Origin: Cupriavidus campinensis
GTDB lineage: Bacteria > Pseudomonadota > Gammaproteobacteria > Burkholderiales > Burkholderiaceae
Direction: 5' to 3'
DNA: 64,000 nt
NCBI RefSeq assembly: GCF_905397395.1
Contig: NZ_CAJPVH010000010.1
Coordinates: 1-64,000, forward strand
Positions 20,657 to 30,349 of this stretch are shown piece by piece. Position 1 is the first letter of the stretch, and each line of letters begins with the position of its first letter. The notes beneath the pieces are model-generated. The model did not search any database and had not been told where the DNA came from. It saw only the letters and a program-made list of their open reading frames with translations. The translations under genes and the position numbers were made by a program.

Positions 20657-21709
20657 ATGACGCAACAATCGCAACAGACCCCCGCCCAGACCGTCGCCAC
20701 GATTTCCGCCGACGCCCTGCGCCAGTCCGCCCGCAACCTGCAAGCCGCCGCCGAGCGTGACGAAAACGCCGCATGGCGTGTCGATGACGTCGCCGCGCTG
20801 TTCGCGCTGCCGTTCAACGACCTGCTGTTCCGCGCGCAGCAAGTGCATCGGGAACACTTCGACGCCAACACGGTGCAGCTTTCCACGCTGCTGTCGATCA
20901 AGACGGGCGGCTGCGAGGAGGATTGCGGCTACTGCCCGCAGAGCGCGCACCACGACGCCGGCGTGAAGGCCGAGAAGCTGATGGAGCTGGACGCCGTGCT
21001 GGAGGCCGCCCGCAACGCCAAGGCCAACGGCGCCACGCGCTTCTGCATGGGCGCCGCCTGGCGCAGCCCGAAGGACCGCCATCTGGAGCCGGTGATCGAC
21101 ATGGTGCGCGAGGTCAAGGCGATGGGCCTGGAGACCTGCGTGACGCTGGGCATGCTCAAGGCCGAGCAGGCGCAGCGCCTGGCCGACGCCGGCCTGGACT
21201 ACTACAACCACAACCTCGATACCTCGCCCGAGTTCTACGGCAAGATCATCGGCACGCGGACCTACCAGGACCGCCTGGACACCATCGGCCACGTGCGCGG
21301 CGCCGGCATCAACGTCTGCTGCGGCGGCATCGTCGGCATGGGCGAGGCGCGCGAGGCACGCGCCGGCCTGATCGCCCAGCTGGCCAACCTGGACCCGTAC
21401 CCCGAGTCGGTTCCCATCAACAACCTGGTGCAGGTGGAGGGCACGCCGCTGGCGGGCACCGAAGCGCTGGACCCGTTCGAGTTCGTCCGCACGATTGCCG
21501 TGGCACGCATCACCATGCCGCGCGCGATGGTGCGCCTGTCCGCCGGCCGCGAGGCCATGGACGAAGCGTTGCAGGCGCTGTGCTTCATGGCCGGCGCCAA
21601 TTCGATTTTCTATGGCGAAAAGCTGCTGACTACCGGCAACCCGCAGGCCGAGCGCGACCGCGCGCTGCTGGCCCGGCTCGACATCCGCGCGGAAGGCTAC
21701 GCGGGATGA
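20657..21709 (+). CDS. bioB: Biotin synthase
   Basis: Radical-SAM enzyme of 350 residues that inserts sulfur into dethiobiotin. The [4Fe-4S] cluster cysteines are C86, C90 and C93 (CEEDCGYC), and the [2Fe-2S] ligands lie in [18 protein letters not shown] and [22 protein letters not shown] is the family fingerprint. It starts 31 bases after bioD. The last of four bio genes; the next gene encodes a biotin-carrying carboxylase subunit that consumes the product. Confidence 0.96.
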   Translation: MTQQSQQTPAQTVATISADALRQSARNLQAAAERDENAAWRVDDVAALFALPFNDLLFRAQQVHREHFDANTVQLSTLLSIKTGGCEEDCGYCPQSAHHDAGVKAEKLMELDAVLEAARNAKANGATRFCMGAAWRSPKDRHLEPVIDMVREVKAMGLETCVTLGMLKAEQAQRLADAGLDYYNHNLDTSPEFYGKIIGTRTYQDRLDTIGHVRGAGINVCCGGIVGMGEAREARAGLIAQLANLDPYPESVPINNLVQVEGTPLAGTEALDPFEFVRTIAVARITMPRAMVRLSAGREAMDEALQALCFMAGANSIFYGEKLLTTGNPQAERDRALLARLDIRAEGYAG

Positions 21710-21773
21710 CGGCCCTGCCGTGAGGTAAGCAACTGGCCGCCCCCCGGATAACAAGGGAAACAAAGGAGGAGCC

Positions 21774-23813
21774 ATGTTCAACAAGATCCTGATCGCCAAC
21801 CGTGGCGAGATTGCCTGCCGCGTGGCGGCCACGTGCCGCCGGCTGGGCATCCGCACGGTGGCCGTCTACTCCGATGCGGACGCGAACGCGCGCCATGTGG
21901 CGTTCTGCGACGAAGCCGTGCATATCGGCGGCCCGGCCGCGCGCGACAGCTACCTGCGCGCGGACCACATCATCGAGATGGCCAAGGAGACCGGTGCCCA
22001 GGCCATCCACCCGGGCTACGGCTTCCTGTCCGAGAACGAGGCATTCGCGCAGGCGTGCGCCGCCGAGGGGCTGGTCTTCATCGGCCCGCCGGCCTCGGCC
22101 ATCCACGCCATGGGCAGCAAGAGCGCGGCCAAGCAGCTGATGGAAAAGGCATCCGTGCCGCTGGTGCCCGGCTACCACGGCGAGGATCAGGACCCGGCGC
22201 TGCTGCGCCGCGAGGCCGACCGCATCGGCTACCCGGTGCTGATCAAGGCCAGCGCGGGCGGCGGCGGCAAGGGCATGCGCGTGGTGGAGGCGGGCGAGGG
22301 CTTCGAGGCCGCGCTGGCCTCGGTCAAGCGCGAGGCATCGGCCAGCTTCGGCGACGACAAGGTGCTGGTGGAGAAGTACCTGACCCGCCCGCGCCATATC
22401 GAGATTCAGGTTTTTGCCGACACCCACGGCAACTGCGTCTACCTGTTCGAGCGCGACTGCTCGGTGCAGCGGCGCCATCAGAAGGTGCTGGAGGAGGCCC
22501 CCGCGCCCGGCATGACCGAGGAACGGCGCCGCGCGATGGGCGAGGCGGCGGTGGCGGCGGCCAAGGCCGTGGGCTACGTCGGCGCCGGCACGGTCGAGTT
22601 CATCGCCAATCAGGACGGCTCGTTCTACTTCATGGAGATGAACACCCGCCTCCAGGTGGAGCATCCGGTCACGGAGATGATTACCGGCCAGGATCTGGTG
22701 GAGTGGCAGTTGCGCGTGGCGGCCGGCGAGCCGCTGCCGCTGACGCAGGACCAGCTCCACATCCACGGCCACGCGCTGGAAGCGCGCATCTACGCCGAGA
22801 ACCCCGACAACCAGTTCCTGCCGTCCACGGGCACGCTGCGCTTCCTGCGCACGCCGCCGGCGGTGCAGTTCATGCTTGGCGGGGACTCCCACGGCCCGGC
22901 AGGCGTGCGGATCGATGCCGGCGTGCGCGAGGGCGACACCATCAGCCCGTTTTATGACCCGATGATCGCCAAGCTGATCGTCTGGGGCCCCAACCGCGAC
23001 GCGGCGCTGGCGCGCATGGAGCAGGCGCTGGGCGGCTACCACGTGGTGGGGCTGCAAACCAACGTCGCCTTCCTGCAGCGGCTGGTCAAATCCGAGGCGT
23101 TCCGCACGGCAGACCTCGACACCGGCCTGATCGAACGTAACCAGTCCGTGCTGTTCCCGCCGCCCAAGGCGGCCGGCATGGAGGCCATTGCGCTGGCCGT
23201 GGCCGCGCTGCTCGAGCGCGAGACGCGCACGCGCCGCATCGACGAGGCCGACCGCCATTCGCCGTGGACCCACGCCGGCCCGTGGCGCCTGAACGGCCGG
23301 GAGTCCCGTACGCTGTACTTCTCGCACCGTGGCAACAAGGTGGAAGTGGTGCTGCGCGCCGACCCGCGCCGCAGCACGCTGATCTATGCCGATCAGGCAG
23401 CGCCGTTCGCCTATGTGTTCAAGGCGGATGACATCCGCGTGGACCTGGGCACCCGCCGCACCCACGGCCAGGTACACGTGGAGGGCGACATGTTCCACGT
23501 CTTCACGGCCGGCCGGCACACGGAACTGGCGTGGCTGGACCCGCTGGCCCACGCCGGCGAGGCCGAGAGCGAGGGCGGCAAGCTCACCGCGCCGATGCCG
23601 GGCAAGGTGATCGCGGTAATGGTCCAGCCGGGCAGCACCGTCACGCGCGGCACCCCGCTGCTGGTGATGGAAGCCATGAAGATGGAACACACCATCAGCG
23701 CACCCGCCGACGGCGTGGTCAGCGAAGTGCTCTACGGCGTGGGCGAGCAGGTGGCGGAAGGCGCGCAACTGCTGGCGTTTGCGGTGGCGGTGGCGGAGGC
23801 GGCTGGCGCCTGA
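21774..23813 (+). CDS. liuD: Methylcrotonyl-CoA carboxylase, biotin carboxylase/BCCP (alpha) subunit
   Basis: A 679-residue biotin carboxylase fused to a biotin carrier domain. The N-terminal carboxylase has FNKILIANRGEIACRV, the ATP-grasp glycine loop KASAGGGGKGMRVV and EMNTRLQVEHPVTE. The C-terminal lipoyl-like domain carries the biotinylation lysine near residue 636 in MEAMKMEH. It charges biotin with bicarbonate and partners with LiuB. AAAGGAGG precedes the start. Placing it directly behind bioB ties the cofactor to its user. Confidence 0.92.
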   Translation: MFNKILIANRGEIACRVAATCRRLGIRTVAVYSDADANARHVAFCDEAVHIGGPAARDSYLRADHIIEMAKETGAQAIHPGYGFLSENEAFAQACAAEGLVFIGPPASAIHAMGSKSAAKQLMEKASVPLVPGYHGEDQDPALLRREADRIGYPVLIKASAGGGGKGMRVVEAGEGFEAALASVKREASASFGDDKVLVEKYLTRPRHIEIQVFADTHGNCVYLFERDCSVQRRHQKVLEEAPAPGMTEERRRAMGEAAVAAAKAVGYVGAGTVEFIANQDGSFYFMEMNTRLQVEHPVTEMITGQDLVEWQLRVAAGEPLPLTQDQLHIHGHALEARIYAENPDNQFLPSTGTLRFLRTPPAVQFMLGGDSHGPAGVRIDAGVREGDTISPFYDPMIAKLIVWGPNRDAALARMEQALGGYHVVGLQTNVAFLQRLVKSEAFRTADLDTGLIERNQSVLFPPPKAAGMEAIALAVAALLERETRTRRIDEADRHSPWTHAGPWRLNGRESRTLYFSHRGNKVEVVLRADPRRSTLIYADQAAPFAYVFKADDIRVDLGTRRTHGQVHVEGDMFHVFTAGRHTELAWLDPLAHAGEAESEGGKLTAPMPGKVIAVMVQPGSTVTRGTPLLVMEAMKMEHTISAPADGVVSEVLYGVGEQVAEGAQLLAFAVAVAEAAGA

Positions 23814-23876
23814 CCGGCGAACGCCGTCCCGTGCCAAAATGCCCCCACAACACCCCCGAAAAGAACTGGAGTCGAG

Positions 23877-24818
23877 ATGAAGTTGCAGTTGTACGTGCCG
23901 GATGGCCGCTATGAACCCTGGATCGAAGGCTTTGCCGAGGCGCTGCCCGAGGCGCAATGCCTGAAGTGGGAGGAAAGCCAGGGCGAGGCCGCCGACTACG
24001 CCGTGGTCTGGCGTCCGCCCGTGGCCATGCTGCGCGGCCGCCAGGACCTGCGCGCGGTGTTCAACCTCGGTGCCGGCGTGGACGGCATCCTGCGCCTGCG
24101 CGATGAAGACCCGGACGCGCTGCCGGCCGGCGTGCCCATCGTGCGGCTCGATGACGCCGGCATGGCCGCCCAGATGGCCGAATACGTCACCGCCGCCGTG
24201 CTGCGCTACTTCCGCAAGCTCGACGCCTACGACGCCCAGGAACGCGCCGGCACGTGGAAATTCCTCAAGCCCCATCGCCGCGCCGACTTCACCATCGGCG
24301 TGATGGGCATCGGTACGCTGGGCGCCCACATCGCCCGCACGCTGGCGGGCTTCGGCTTCCCGGTGCGGGGCTGGAGCCGCTCGGCAAAGGCCGTGGATGG
24401 CGTGGAATCGTTCCATGGTGAGGATGGCCAGCGCGCCTTCCTCGACGGCCTGCACGTGCTGGTGAACGTGCTGCCGCTGACCGCCGAGACCGAGGACATC
24501 ATCGACACCGGCCTGCTCTACCGCCTGGCCCGGGGCGCCTATGTGATCAACGTGGCGCGCGGCCCGCACCTGGTGGAAGACGACCTGCTGGCCGCCGTGC
24601 GCGAAGGGCAGATCGCCGGCGCCACGCTGGACGTCTTCCGCACCGAGCCGCTGCCGGCCGACCATCCGTTCTGGCAGGAACCGCGCATCACCATTACGCC
24701 GCATATCTCGGCGCTGACGCTGCGCGAGGACAGCATCGCCCAGATCGCCGGCAAGATCCGCGCGCTGGCCGAAGGCAAGCCGATTGCCGGCGTGGTGGAC
24801 CTGCAGCGCGGCTACTGA
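23877..24818 (+). CDS. ghrA: Glyoxylate/hydroxypyruvate reductase A
   Basis: D-isomer-specific 2-hydroxyacid dehydrogenase of 313 residues in the GhrA branch. The NAD(P)-binding motif GVMGIGTLGAHIA is in the middle, WSRSAK supplies an NADP-type basic patch, the substrate Arg is in INVARGPHLVEDD, and the catalytic His lies in ITPHISALT. It reduces glyoxylate and hydroxypyruvate. The function is not part of leucine degradation; it may relate to glyoxylate overflow in a cell using the glyoxylate shunt (compare aceK). Confidence 0.87.
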   Translation: MKLQLYVPDGRYEPWIEGFAEALPEAQCLKWEESQGEAADYAVVWRPPVAMLRGRQDLRAVFNLGAGVDGILRLRDEDPDALPAGVPIVRLDDAGMAAQMAEYVTAAVLRYFRKLDAYDAQERAGTWKFLKPHRRADFTIGVMGIGTLGAHIARTLAGFGFPVRGWSRSAKAVDGVESFHGEDGQRAFLDGLHVLVNVLPLTAETEDIIDTGLLYRLARGAYVINVARGPHLVEDDLLAAVREGQIAGATLDVFRTEPLPADHPFWQEPRITITPHISALTLREDSIAQIAGKIRALAEGKPIAGVVDLQRGY

Positions 24819-24858
24819 GCCGGGCCCGCACGCCTAGACAAGGAACGAGGAGACAGCC

Positions 24859-25791
24859 ATGACCCTGCCCCAGTACGTGAAGATCGTCGAAGTGGGCCCG
24901 CGCGACGGGCTCCAGAACGAAAAAGCGATGGTGCCCGCCGACGTCAAGGTGGCACTGATCAACCAGCTCACCGACGCGGGCTTCGTCAATATCGAAGCCG
25001 CGTCGTTCGTCTCGCCCAAGTGGGTGCCGCAGATGGCGGACGGCGCCGAGGTCATGGCGCGCATCCAGCGCCGCCCCGGCACGCTGTATTCGGCCCTGAC
25101 GCCGAACTTGCGCGGCTTCGAGGGCGCCGTGGCGGCCGGGGCCGACGAGGTGGTGATCTTCGGCGCGGCCAGCGAGGCGTTCTCGCAGAAGAACATCAAC
25201 TGCTCGATCGCCGAGTCCATCGCCCGCTTCGAGCCGGTGGCGGCTGCCGCCAAGGAAGCCGGCGTGCGGCTGCGCGGCAGCATCTCGTGCACGCTGGGCT
25301 GCCCGTATCAGGGCGAGGTGTCCGTCCACGACGTGGTGGACGTGGTGCGCCGCATGCGCGACCTGGGCTGCGACGAGATCGACATCGCCGATACCATCGG
25401 CGTGGGCACGCCCACCCGGGTGCAGGAGGTGATGCGCGCGGCGTCGATGGAGTTTGCGATCGACCGGCTCTCGGGCCACTTCCACGATACCTACGGGCAG
25501 GCGCTGTCCAACATCCTGGCCAGCCTGGAAGTGGGCATCGGCATCTTCCACGCGTCCGTGGCGGGGCTGGGCGGCTGCCCGTACGCCAAGGGCGCCACCG
25601 GCAACGTGGCCACCGAGGACGTGCTCTACATGCTCCACGGCATGGGGCTGCATACCGGCATCGACCTGGAAGCGGTGGTGCGCACCGGCGACTACATCTC
25701 CCAGGCAATCGGTCGCCCCAACAACTCGCGCGTGGGCCGCGCCCTGCTGACCAAGTGGGCGGCGGCGGACGACGCGGCGGTCTGCACCTGA
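24859..25791 (+). CDS. liuE: Hydroxymethylglutaryl-CoA lyase
   Basis: TIM-barrel lyase of 310 residues that splits HMG-CoA to acetoacetate and acetyl-CoA, the final step of the liu pathway. Signatures are VEVGPRDGLQNEK, the metal ligands in HFHDTYGQAL, and the catalytic cysteine segment GLGGCPYAKGATGNVATEDV. Length matches the bacterial enzyme. It has a good ribosome binding site (GAGGAGA). Followed closely by a YbaK-family gene. Confidence 0.94.
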   Translation: MTLPQYVKIVEVGPRDGLQNEKAMVPADVKVALINQLTDAGFVNIEAASFVSPKWVPQMADGAEVMARIQRRPGTLYSALTPNLRGFEGAVAAGADEVVIFGAASEAFSQKNINCSIAESIARFEPVAAAAKEAGVRLRGSISCTLGCPYQGEVSVHDVVDVVRRMRDLGCDEIDIADTIGVGTPTRVQEVMRAASMEFAIDRLSGHFHDTYGQALSNILASLEVGIGIFHASVAGLGGCPYAKGATGNVATEDVLYMLHGMGLHTGIDLEAVVRTGDYISQAIGRPNNSRVGRALLTKWAAADDAAVCT

Positions 25792-25828
25792 GCTGCCCCC
25801 TATATAGATAGATAAGGAGAATCCACCC

Positions 25829-26371
25829 ATGAGCGCGTCCCCCGCATCCAACGAGCCGAACGAACTCGGCGAATTGCCCGACGCCGCGCAGCGCGTGGCC
25901 GACCTGCTCGCCGGCATCGGCCATGACCGCCCGGTGGTGATGCTGCCGGCCACCGGCAAGACCTCGGCCGAAGCCGCCGCCGGGCTCGGCTGCAGCGTGG
26001 CGGAGATCGCCAAGTCGATCATTTTCCGGCGCGTGGCGGACGACGCCCCGGTGCTCGTCATCGCCAGCGGCAGCAACCGCGTGGACGAGGCCAAGGTAGC
26101 CGCCCGCGTGGGCCCGCTGGGCAAGGCCGACGCCAAATTCGTGCGCGAGAAGACCGGCTATGCGATTGGCGGCGTCTGCCCCATCGGCCACGCCGTGCCG
26201 CCCGTGATGCTGCTCGACCAGGACCTGTTCCGCTACGAGAGCCTGTGGGCCGCCGCCGGCCATCCGCACGCGGTGTTCAACCTCACGCCGCACCAGCTCC
26301 AGGCCATGACCGGCGCCGAAGTCGCCGACGTGGCGGCGCAGGTGGCGCCGGTGACGCCGGTGGCGAGCTGA
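25829..26371 (+). CDS. YbaK/EbsC-family aminoacyl-tRNA deacylase-like protein
   Basis: A 180-residue protein of the YbaK/ProX editing-domain family, which hydrolyses mischarged tRNAs such as Cys-tRNA(Pro). The conserved core includes AEIAKSIIFRR, the lysine-rich VDEAKVAARVG and YAIGGVCPIGH with the GGVPPxGH-like loop. The precise tRNA specificity cannot be read from the sequence. AAGGAG precedes the start. Confidence 0.85.
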   Translation: MSASPASNEPNELGELPDAAQRVADLLAGIGHDRPVVMLPATGKTSAEAAAGLGCSVAEIAKSIIFRRVADDAPVLVIASGSNRVDEAKVAARVGPLGKADAKFVREKTGYAIGGVCPIGHAVPPVMLLDQDLFRYESLWAAAGHPHAVFNLTPHQLQAMTGAEVADVAAQVAPVTPVAS

Positions 26372-26379
26372 CCCGCGCG

Positions 26380-26640
26380 ATGTCCGCCGTGCTCCCGCCC
26401 GCCGCGCGCCGCCTGCAGGCCGACCTCACGCGCGGCGCCGCTGCTGCGCTGGAGGCATCGCCGGTGGCGTCCCCGTGCCGCAACGTCTGCAAGATGGACC
26501 CGGTGACCGGCTATTGCGAAGGCTGCCTGCGCACCATCGAGGAAATCGCCGGCTGGTCCCAGGCCGATGACGCCGAGCGCCGGCGCGTGTGGGCGCTGCT
26601 GCCCGCGCGCGTGGCGTGGCTGGGCGGAGACGGGGCATGA
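26380..26640 (+). CDS. DUF1289 small Cys-motif protein
   Basis: An 86-residue protein with the DUF1289 pattern SPCRNVCKMDPVTGYCEGCLRTIEEIAGW: four cysteines arranged for metal binding, followed by a helix. Function unknown; members often sit beside oxidoreductase or hydrolase genes. ATG at 26380 was chosen since it begins eight bases after the ybaK-like stop. The stop overlaps the next start (ATGA). Confidence 0.82.
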   Translation: MSAVLPPAARRLQADLTRGAAAALEASPVASPCRNVCKMDPVTGYCEGCLRTIEEIAGWSQADDAERRRVWALLPARVAWLGGDGA

Positions 26641-27578
26641 GCGCGCCGCTAACTTTCCCTCCCTCGCTGCCATCCTCCGTCCGCGTATTCGAGCGCGGTT
26701 GGCTGTCGGCCAACAACGTGCTGCTGGTCGATGACGAGACCGGCGACACGGCGCTCGTCGACACCGGCTACCTGACCCACGCCGCCCAGACCGAGGCCCT
26801 GGTCGCGGCGGCGCTCGATGGCCGGCCGCTGCGGCAGGTCATCAACACCCATCTCCATTCGGACCATTGCGGCGGCAACGCCGCGCTGCAGGCGCGCTGG
26901 CAGCCGCACACGTCGATCCCGGCCGCCGAGGCGGCGGCGGTGTCCGCGTGGGATGACGACGCCCTGAGCTTCGTGGCTACCGGCCAGCAGTGCCAGCGCT
27001 TCACCTTCGACGCGCTGCTGCACGATGGCGACCACCTGCGTCTGGGCGGCCTGGACTGGCACGTAGTGGCCGCGCCGGGTCATGACCCGCACGCGGTCAT
27101 GCTGTTCGCCCCCGGCCCGCGCATCCTGATCTCGGGTGACGCGCTCTGGGAAAACGGCTTCGGCGTGATCTTTCCCGAACTCGACGGCGAAAGCGGCTTC
27201 GCGGAACAGGCCGCCGTGCTGGCGCGCATCGCCGAACTCGACGCCCGCCTCGTCATCCCCGGCCATGGCCGCGTGTTCGGCGATGTGTCCGAGGCGGTGG
27301 CGCGCGCGCAGGGCCGGCTGGCCCACCTGCGCAGCGACCCGCTGCGCAACGCCAGCCATGCGGTGAAGGTGCTGGTGAAGTTCAAGCTGCTGGAGCAGCA
27401 GTCGATGTCGCGCGCCGCGCTGCTGGCGTGGATGCACGGCACGCCGCTGATGCAGCGCATCCACGCGCGCTTCATGGCCGAGACGCCGTTCGAGACGGTG
27501 TTCGCCCAGACGCTGCGCGGGTTGGCGGCAGTGGACGCGCTGGCGCTGGACGGCGAGACCGTCCACAACCGCGACTGA
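26637..27578 (+). CDS. MBL-fold metallo-hydrolase
   Basis: Metallo-beta-lactamase-fold protein of 313 residues. Zinc ligands are in NTHLHSDHCGGN, APGHDPHAVMLF, ISGDALW and IPGHGRVFG. A C-terminal helical domain (about residues 230-313) follows the fold, as in many glyoxalase-II-like or quinolone-degradation-like relatives. Substrate unknown. It is translationally coupled to the DUF1289 gene, a pairing that may indicate joint function. Confidence 0.85.
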   Translation: MSAPLTFPPSLPSSVRVFERGWLSANNVLLVDDETGDTALVDTGYLTHAAQTEALVAAALDGRPLRQVINTHLHSDHCGGNAALQARWQPHTSIPAAEAAAVSAWDDDALSFVATGQQCQRFTFDALLHDGDHLRLGGLDWHVVAAPGHDPHAVMLFAPGPRILISGDALWENGFGVIFPELDGESGFAEQAAVLARIAELDARLVIPGHGRVFGDVSEAVARAQGRLAHLRSDPLRNASHAVKVLVKFKLLEQQSMSRAALLAWMHGTPLMQRIHARFMAETPFETVFAQTLRGLAAVDALALDGETVHNRD

Positions 27579-27590
27579 GGCCCCCGCGCC

Positions 27591-28142
27591 ATGATGCCGC
27601 CGCTGCGGGGCAAGGACTTCATGCTGCGGCCCTTCCGTGCGGCCGATGTGCAGCCGTTCGCGGCGGCCGTGCGGGAGTCGATGGGCACCGTCGGCGCCTG
27701 GATGCCGTGGGCCCGGCACGACTACAACACGCTGGACGCCCAGGAGTGGTTCGCGCGTTGCGACGCCAATATGGCGGATGGCTCGGCGTTCGACATCGGC
27801 GTGTTCTCGCCCGATGGCCGCGAGCTGTACGGCGGCGTGGCGATCAACCAGATCCGGCCGGAGGACAACCTCGGCAACCTGGGCTACTGGATTCGGGAGA
27901 GCCGCCAGCGGCAGGGGCTGGCGGCCGGCGCGGCCACGATGATGGCCTGCCATGGCTTCCACGGGCTCGGCCTGACCCGCATCGAGATCGTGGCGGCCGA
28001 GGCCAACGTGGCGAGCCGCGCCGTGGCGGTGAAGATCGGCGCCACGCTGGAATGCATCGCCCGCAACCGGCTGATCCTGCGCGGCAGGCCGGTTGCGGCG
28101 GCGGTGTACTCGCTGGTGCCGGAGTGGTTCTCGGGGGGCTGA
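27591..28142 (+). CDS. GNAT N-acetyltransferase (RimJ/RimL type)
   Basis: GNAT acetyltransferase of 183 residues with RimJ/RimL-like order: LRPFRAADVQPFAAAV at the start, NLGYWIRESRQRQGLAAGAATMM carrying the acetyl-CoA-binding turn, and ANVASRAVAVKIGATLE as the conserved C-terminal segment. Likely acetylates a small molecule or protein N-terminus; the target is unknown. It ends three bases before the stop of the convergent TonB receptor gene. Confidence 0.85.
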   Translation: MMPPLRGKDFMLRPFRAADVQPFAAAVRESMGTVGAWMPWARHDYNTLDAQEWFARCDANMADGSAFDIGVFSPDGRELYGGVAINQIRPEDNLGNLGYWIRESRQRQGLAAGAATMMACHGFHGLGLTRIEIVAAEANVASRAVAVKIGATLECIARNRLILRGRPVAAAVYSLVPEWFSGG

Positions 28143-28145
28143 CCC

Positions 28146-30287
28146 TTAGAACGACGTCCGCATGCCGATCTTGACGCTGCGGCCCGGCAGCGGGGCGATG
28201 TCGCGCAGGATCGACGTGGCGCTGCGGGCTTCCTGGTTGGTGAGGTTGTCCCCACGCACGTAGAACAGCGTCTGCACGCCCGATACCTTGAGCTTGTACG
28301 TCAGCGCCACGCCCAGCGTGGTGTACGCGTCGGTCGGCGTGTCGCCGCTCGGCACGCGGCTCTGGCGTGCGTTCCAGTTCACGTCCATGCGCGCGCCCCA
28401 CGGGCCGGCGCCGTAGACCAGCGCGCCGCCCAGCCGTAGCGGGGACAGGCGCGGCAGGGCTTCGCCGGTGTTGCGGTTCTCGCCGTGGACGTAGTCGGCG
28501 CGGGCCTCGAAGTCCAGCGTGTCGCTGGTCGTCAGCATCTTCTGCAGCAGCCGCGTCTTGCCCTCGGCCTCGAAGCCGTACAGCGTGGCCGGCACGCCGA
28601 GGTATTGCAACTCCGGCAGCGCGCCGTCGCTGCCGGCGGCCACCACGTTGCCTTCCGCGTCGCGGAAGCTGCCCGAATTCACCAGCGCCAGGTAGTTCTG
28701 GAAGCGGCTGTAGTAGCCCGAGAGCGAGCCGCTATGGGCGCCCTGCTTGAAGCGCACGCCCAGGTCCAGCGAGGTGGCGCGTTCCTTGTTCGCGTTGGGG
28801 TCGCCCACCTCGTACGAGCCGGTGGCCAGGTGGGGGCCGTTGGCGTACAGCTCATAGAACGTGGGCGCGCGTTCGGTATAGGACAGGTTCGTGGTCACCG
28901 ACCACACCGGGTCCAGCTTCCACAGCAGCCCGGCCGAGGCGCTGCCCGCGTTGAAGCTGCGGTTCGCATCGGTAAAGCGGTCGTTGCCGTTGGCGCTGGC
29001 CTTGACGCTGCTGTGATCCAGCCGGCCGCCGAGGTTCAGCTTCAGGTCGCCCGAGGCCACCAGCGGCATTTCCTCGAACACGAAGAGGGCGGCGTTGTCC
29101 GTGGCGGTGCTCGGCACGAACGCTTCCTCGCCCAGCGCGGAGAAGTTGGTGTGGCCGAACTGCGTGCCGATCACCCCGGTCATGTTGCCGATCTTGCCGT
29201 GCGTGGCTTCCAGGCGGGCGTCCCAGCCGTGGTTCTTGAAGATCGTGCCGGTCTCGCCGTCCTCGATCTCGCGGTGCTCGTAGTCGGTGTAGCTGAACTT
29301 GCCCTTCACCGCCTCGATAAAGCCGCCGGTGTTGTTCGACAGGTTGCGCGCCTCGCCCTCCACCGCGTAGCGGTCCTGGCGCATCTTGATGCGCGCATCG
29401 GCTTCGGCCGGGGTGCCGTAGTCGTTGCGATAGGTCGAGAAGTTGGCGCCGACGAAGCCATCGGTCCAGGTGTAGGCGCCGCCCATCGCGCCGCCTTCCT
29501 GGTGCGCGTTGGTGTTCGGAATCTTGCCGTAGGCCTCGCTCTCGCCCTCGGGCAGCGGCTGGGTGGCGCGCAGGTTGCCGCTGCGCGCGAAGCCGGGGAT
29601 CTTCAGGTCGCTGGTCTGGCGCACGAAGGCATCGGCGTGCACGGCGAACTGGCCGTTGCCGGCCTCGATCAGGCCGCTGGCGTTGCGGCCCTTGTCGCCG
29701 CCGATGGTGCCGCTCACGTCCGCCGCGCCGCTCACGCCGGTAATCGGGTCGCGCGGGATGCGGTTATCGATCACATTCACCACGCCGCCGATGGCGCTGC
29801 CGCCGTACATCAGCGCCGCCGGGCCGCGTACCACCTCGATCTTCTCGGCCACCAGCGGGTCGATGGGCACCGCGTGGTCATAGGACAGCGTGGAGGCGTC
29901 CAGCGTGGAGCCGCCGTTCTGGAGCACCTTGATGCGGTCGCCATCGAGCCCCCGGATGATCGGCCGGCTCGCGTTCGGGCCGAAATAGGTCGATGTCACG
30001 CCGGGCAGGCTGTTCAGCGTCTCGCCGAGTGTGCTGGCCTGGCGCACGGCCAGTGCGTCGCCGCCGAGCGTGGAGACCGGCGCGACCATGTCGTTGAGGT
30101 CGCTGCCGAGCGGATTGGCGGTGACCACCACTTCCTTGAGGGTTTGCGGGACGGCCTGAGGGGCGACCGGAGTCGCGGCTTCCTGAGCCGAGGCACCGGC
30201 GCTGAAGCCGGCGGTGACGAGAAAGGCGGCAACGGCCGCCAGCGGGGTGCGGCGCACCGCCGAGGAGAAATGAATGGGGGAGGACAT
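28146..30287 (-). CDS. ZnuD-like TonB-dependent outer-membrane receptor
   Basis: Outer-membrane receptor of 713 residues. The signal peptide ends near GASAQ, followed by a TonB box (LKEVVVTAN). A plug domain (LPGVTSTYFGPNASRPIIRGLDGDRIKVL, ending EVVRGPAALMYGGSAIGGVVNVID) precedes a beta-barrel whose terminal strand ends SVKIGMRTSF. It resembles zinc receptors of the ZnuD type. The zinc assignment rests on context: it is the last gene of the operon that starts with a COG0523 gene and is near zur. Other substrates, for example cobalamin, remain possible. Confidence 0.83.
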   Translation of the reverse strand: MSSPIHFSSAVRRTPLAAVAAFLVTAGFSAGASAQEAATPVAPQAVPQTLKEVVVTANPLGSDLNDMVAPVSTLGGDALAVRQASTLGETLNSLPGVTSTYFGPNASRPIIRGLDGDRIKVLQNGGSTLDASTLSYDHAVPIDPLVAEKIEVVRGPAALMYGGSAIGGVVNVIDNRIPRDPITGVSGAADVSGTIGGDKGRNASGLIEAGNGQFAVHADAFVRQTSDLKIPGFARSGNLRATQPLPEGESEAYGKIPNTNAHQEGGAMGGAYTWTDGFVGANFSTYRNDYGTPAEADARIKMRQDRYAVEGEARNLSNNTGGFIEAVKGKFSYTDYEHREIEDGETGTIFKNHGWDARLEATHGKIGNMTGVIGTQFGHTNFSALGEEAFVPSTATDNAALFVFEEMPLVASGDLKLNLGGRLDHSSVKASANGNDRFTDANRSFNAGSASAGLLWKLDPVWSVTTNLSYTERAPTFYELYANGPHLATGSYEVGDPNANKERATSLDLGVRFKQGAHSGSLSGYYSRFQNYLALVNSGSFRDAEGNVVAAGSDGALPELQYLGVPATLYGFEAEGKTRLLQKMLTTSDTLDFEARADYVHGENRNTGEALPRLSPLRLGGALVYGAGPWGARMDVNWNARQSRVPSGDTPTDAYTTLGVALTYKLKVSGVQTLFYVRGDNLTNQEARSATSILRDIAPLPGRSVKIGMRTSF

Positions 30288-30349
30288 GGCTCGCGATTCG
30301 AATTCGATGACGAAGCGCGGGCGGTGTTCGTCACACCGCAGCCGCGCGA

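Noticed and set aside
21630..24704. A 1024-codon open frame antisense to liuD and ghrA.
   Set aside because: High-GC third-position bias opens antisense frames. The + strand genes here have clear catalytic motifs, and the antisense translation has no recognisable domain and a His/Ala/Arg-heavy composition.
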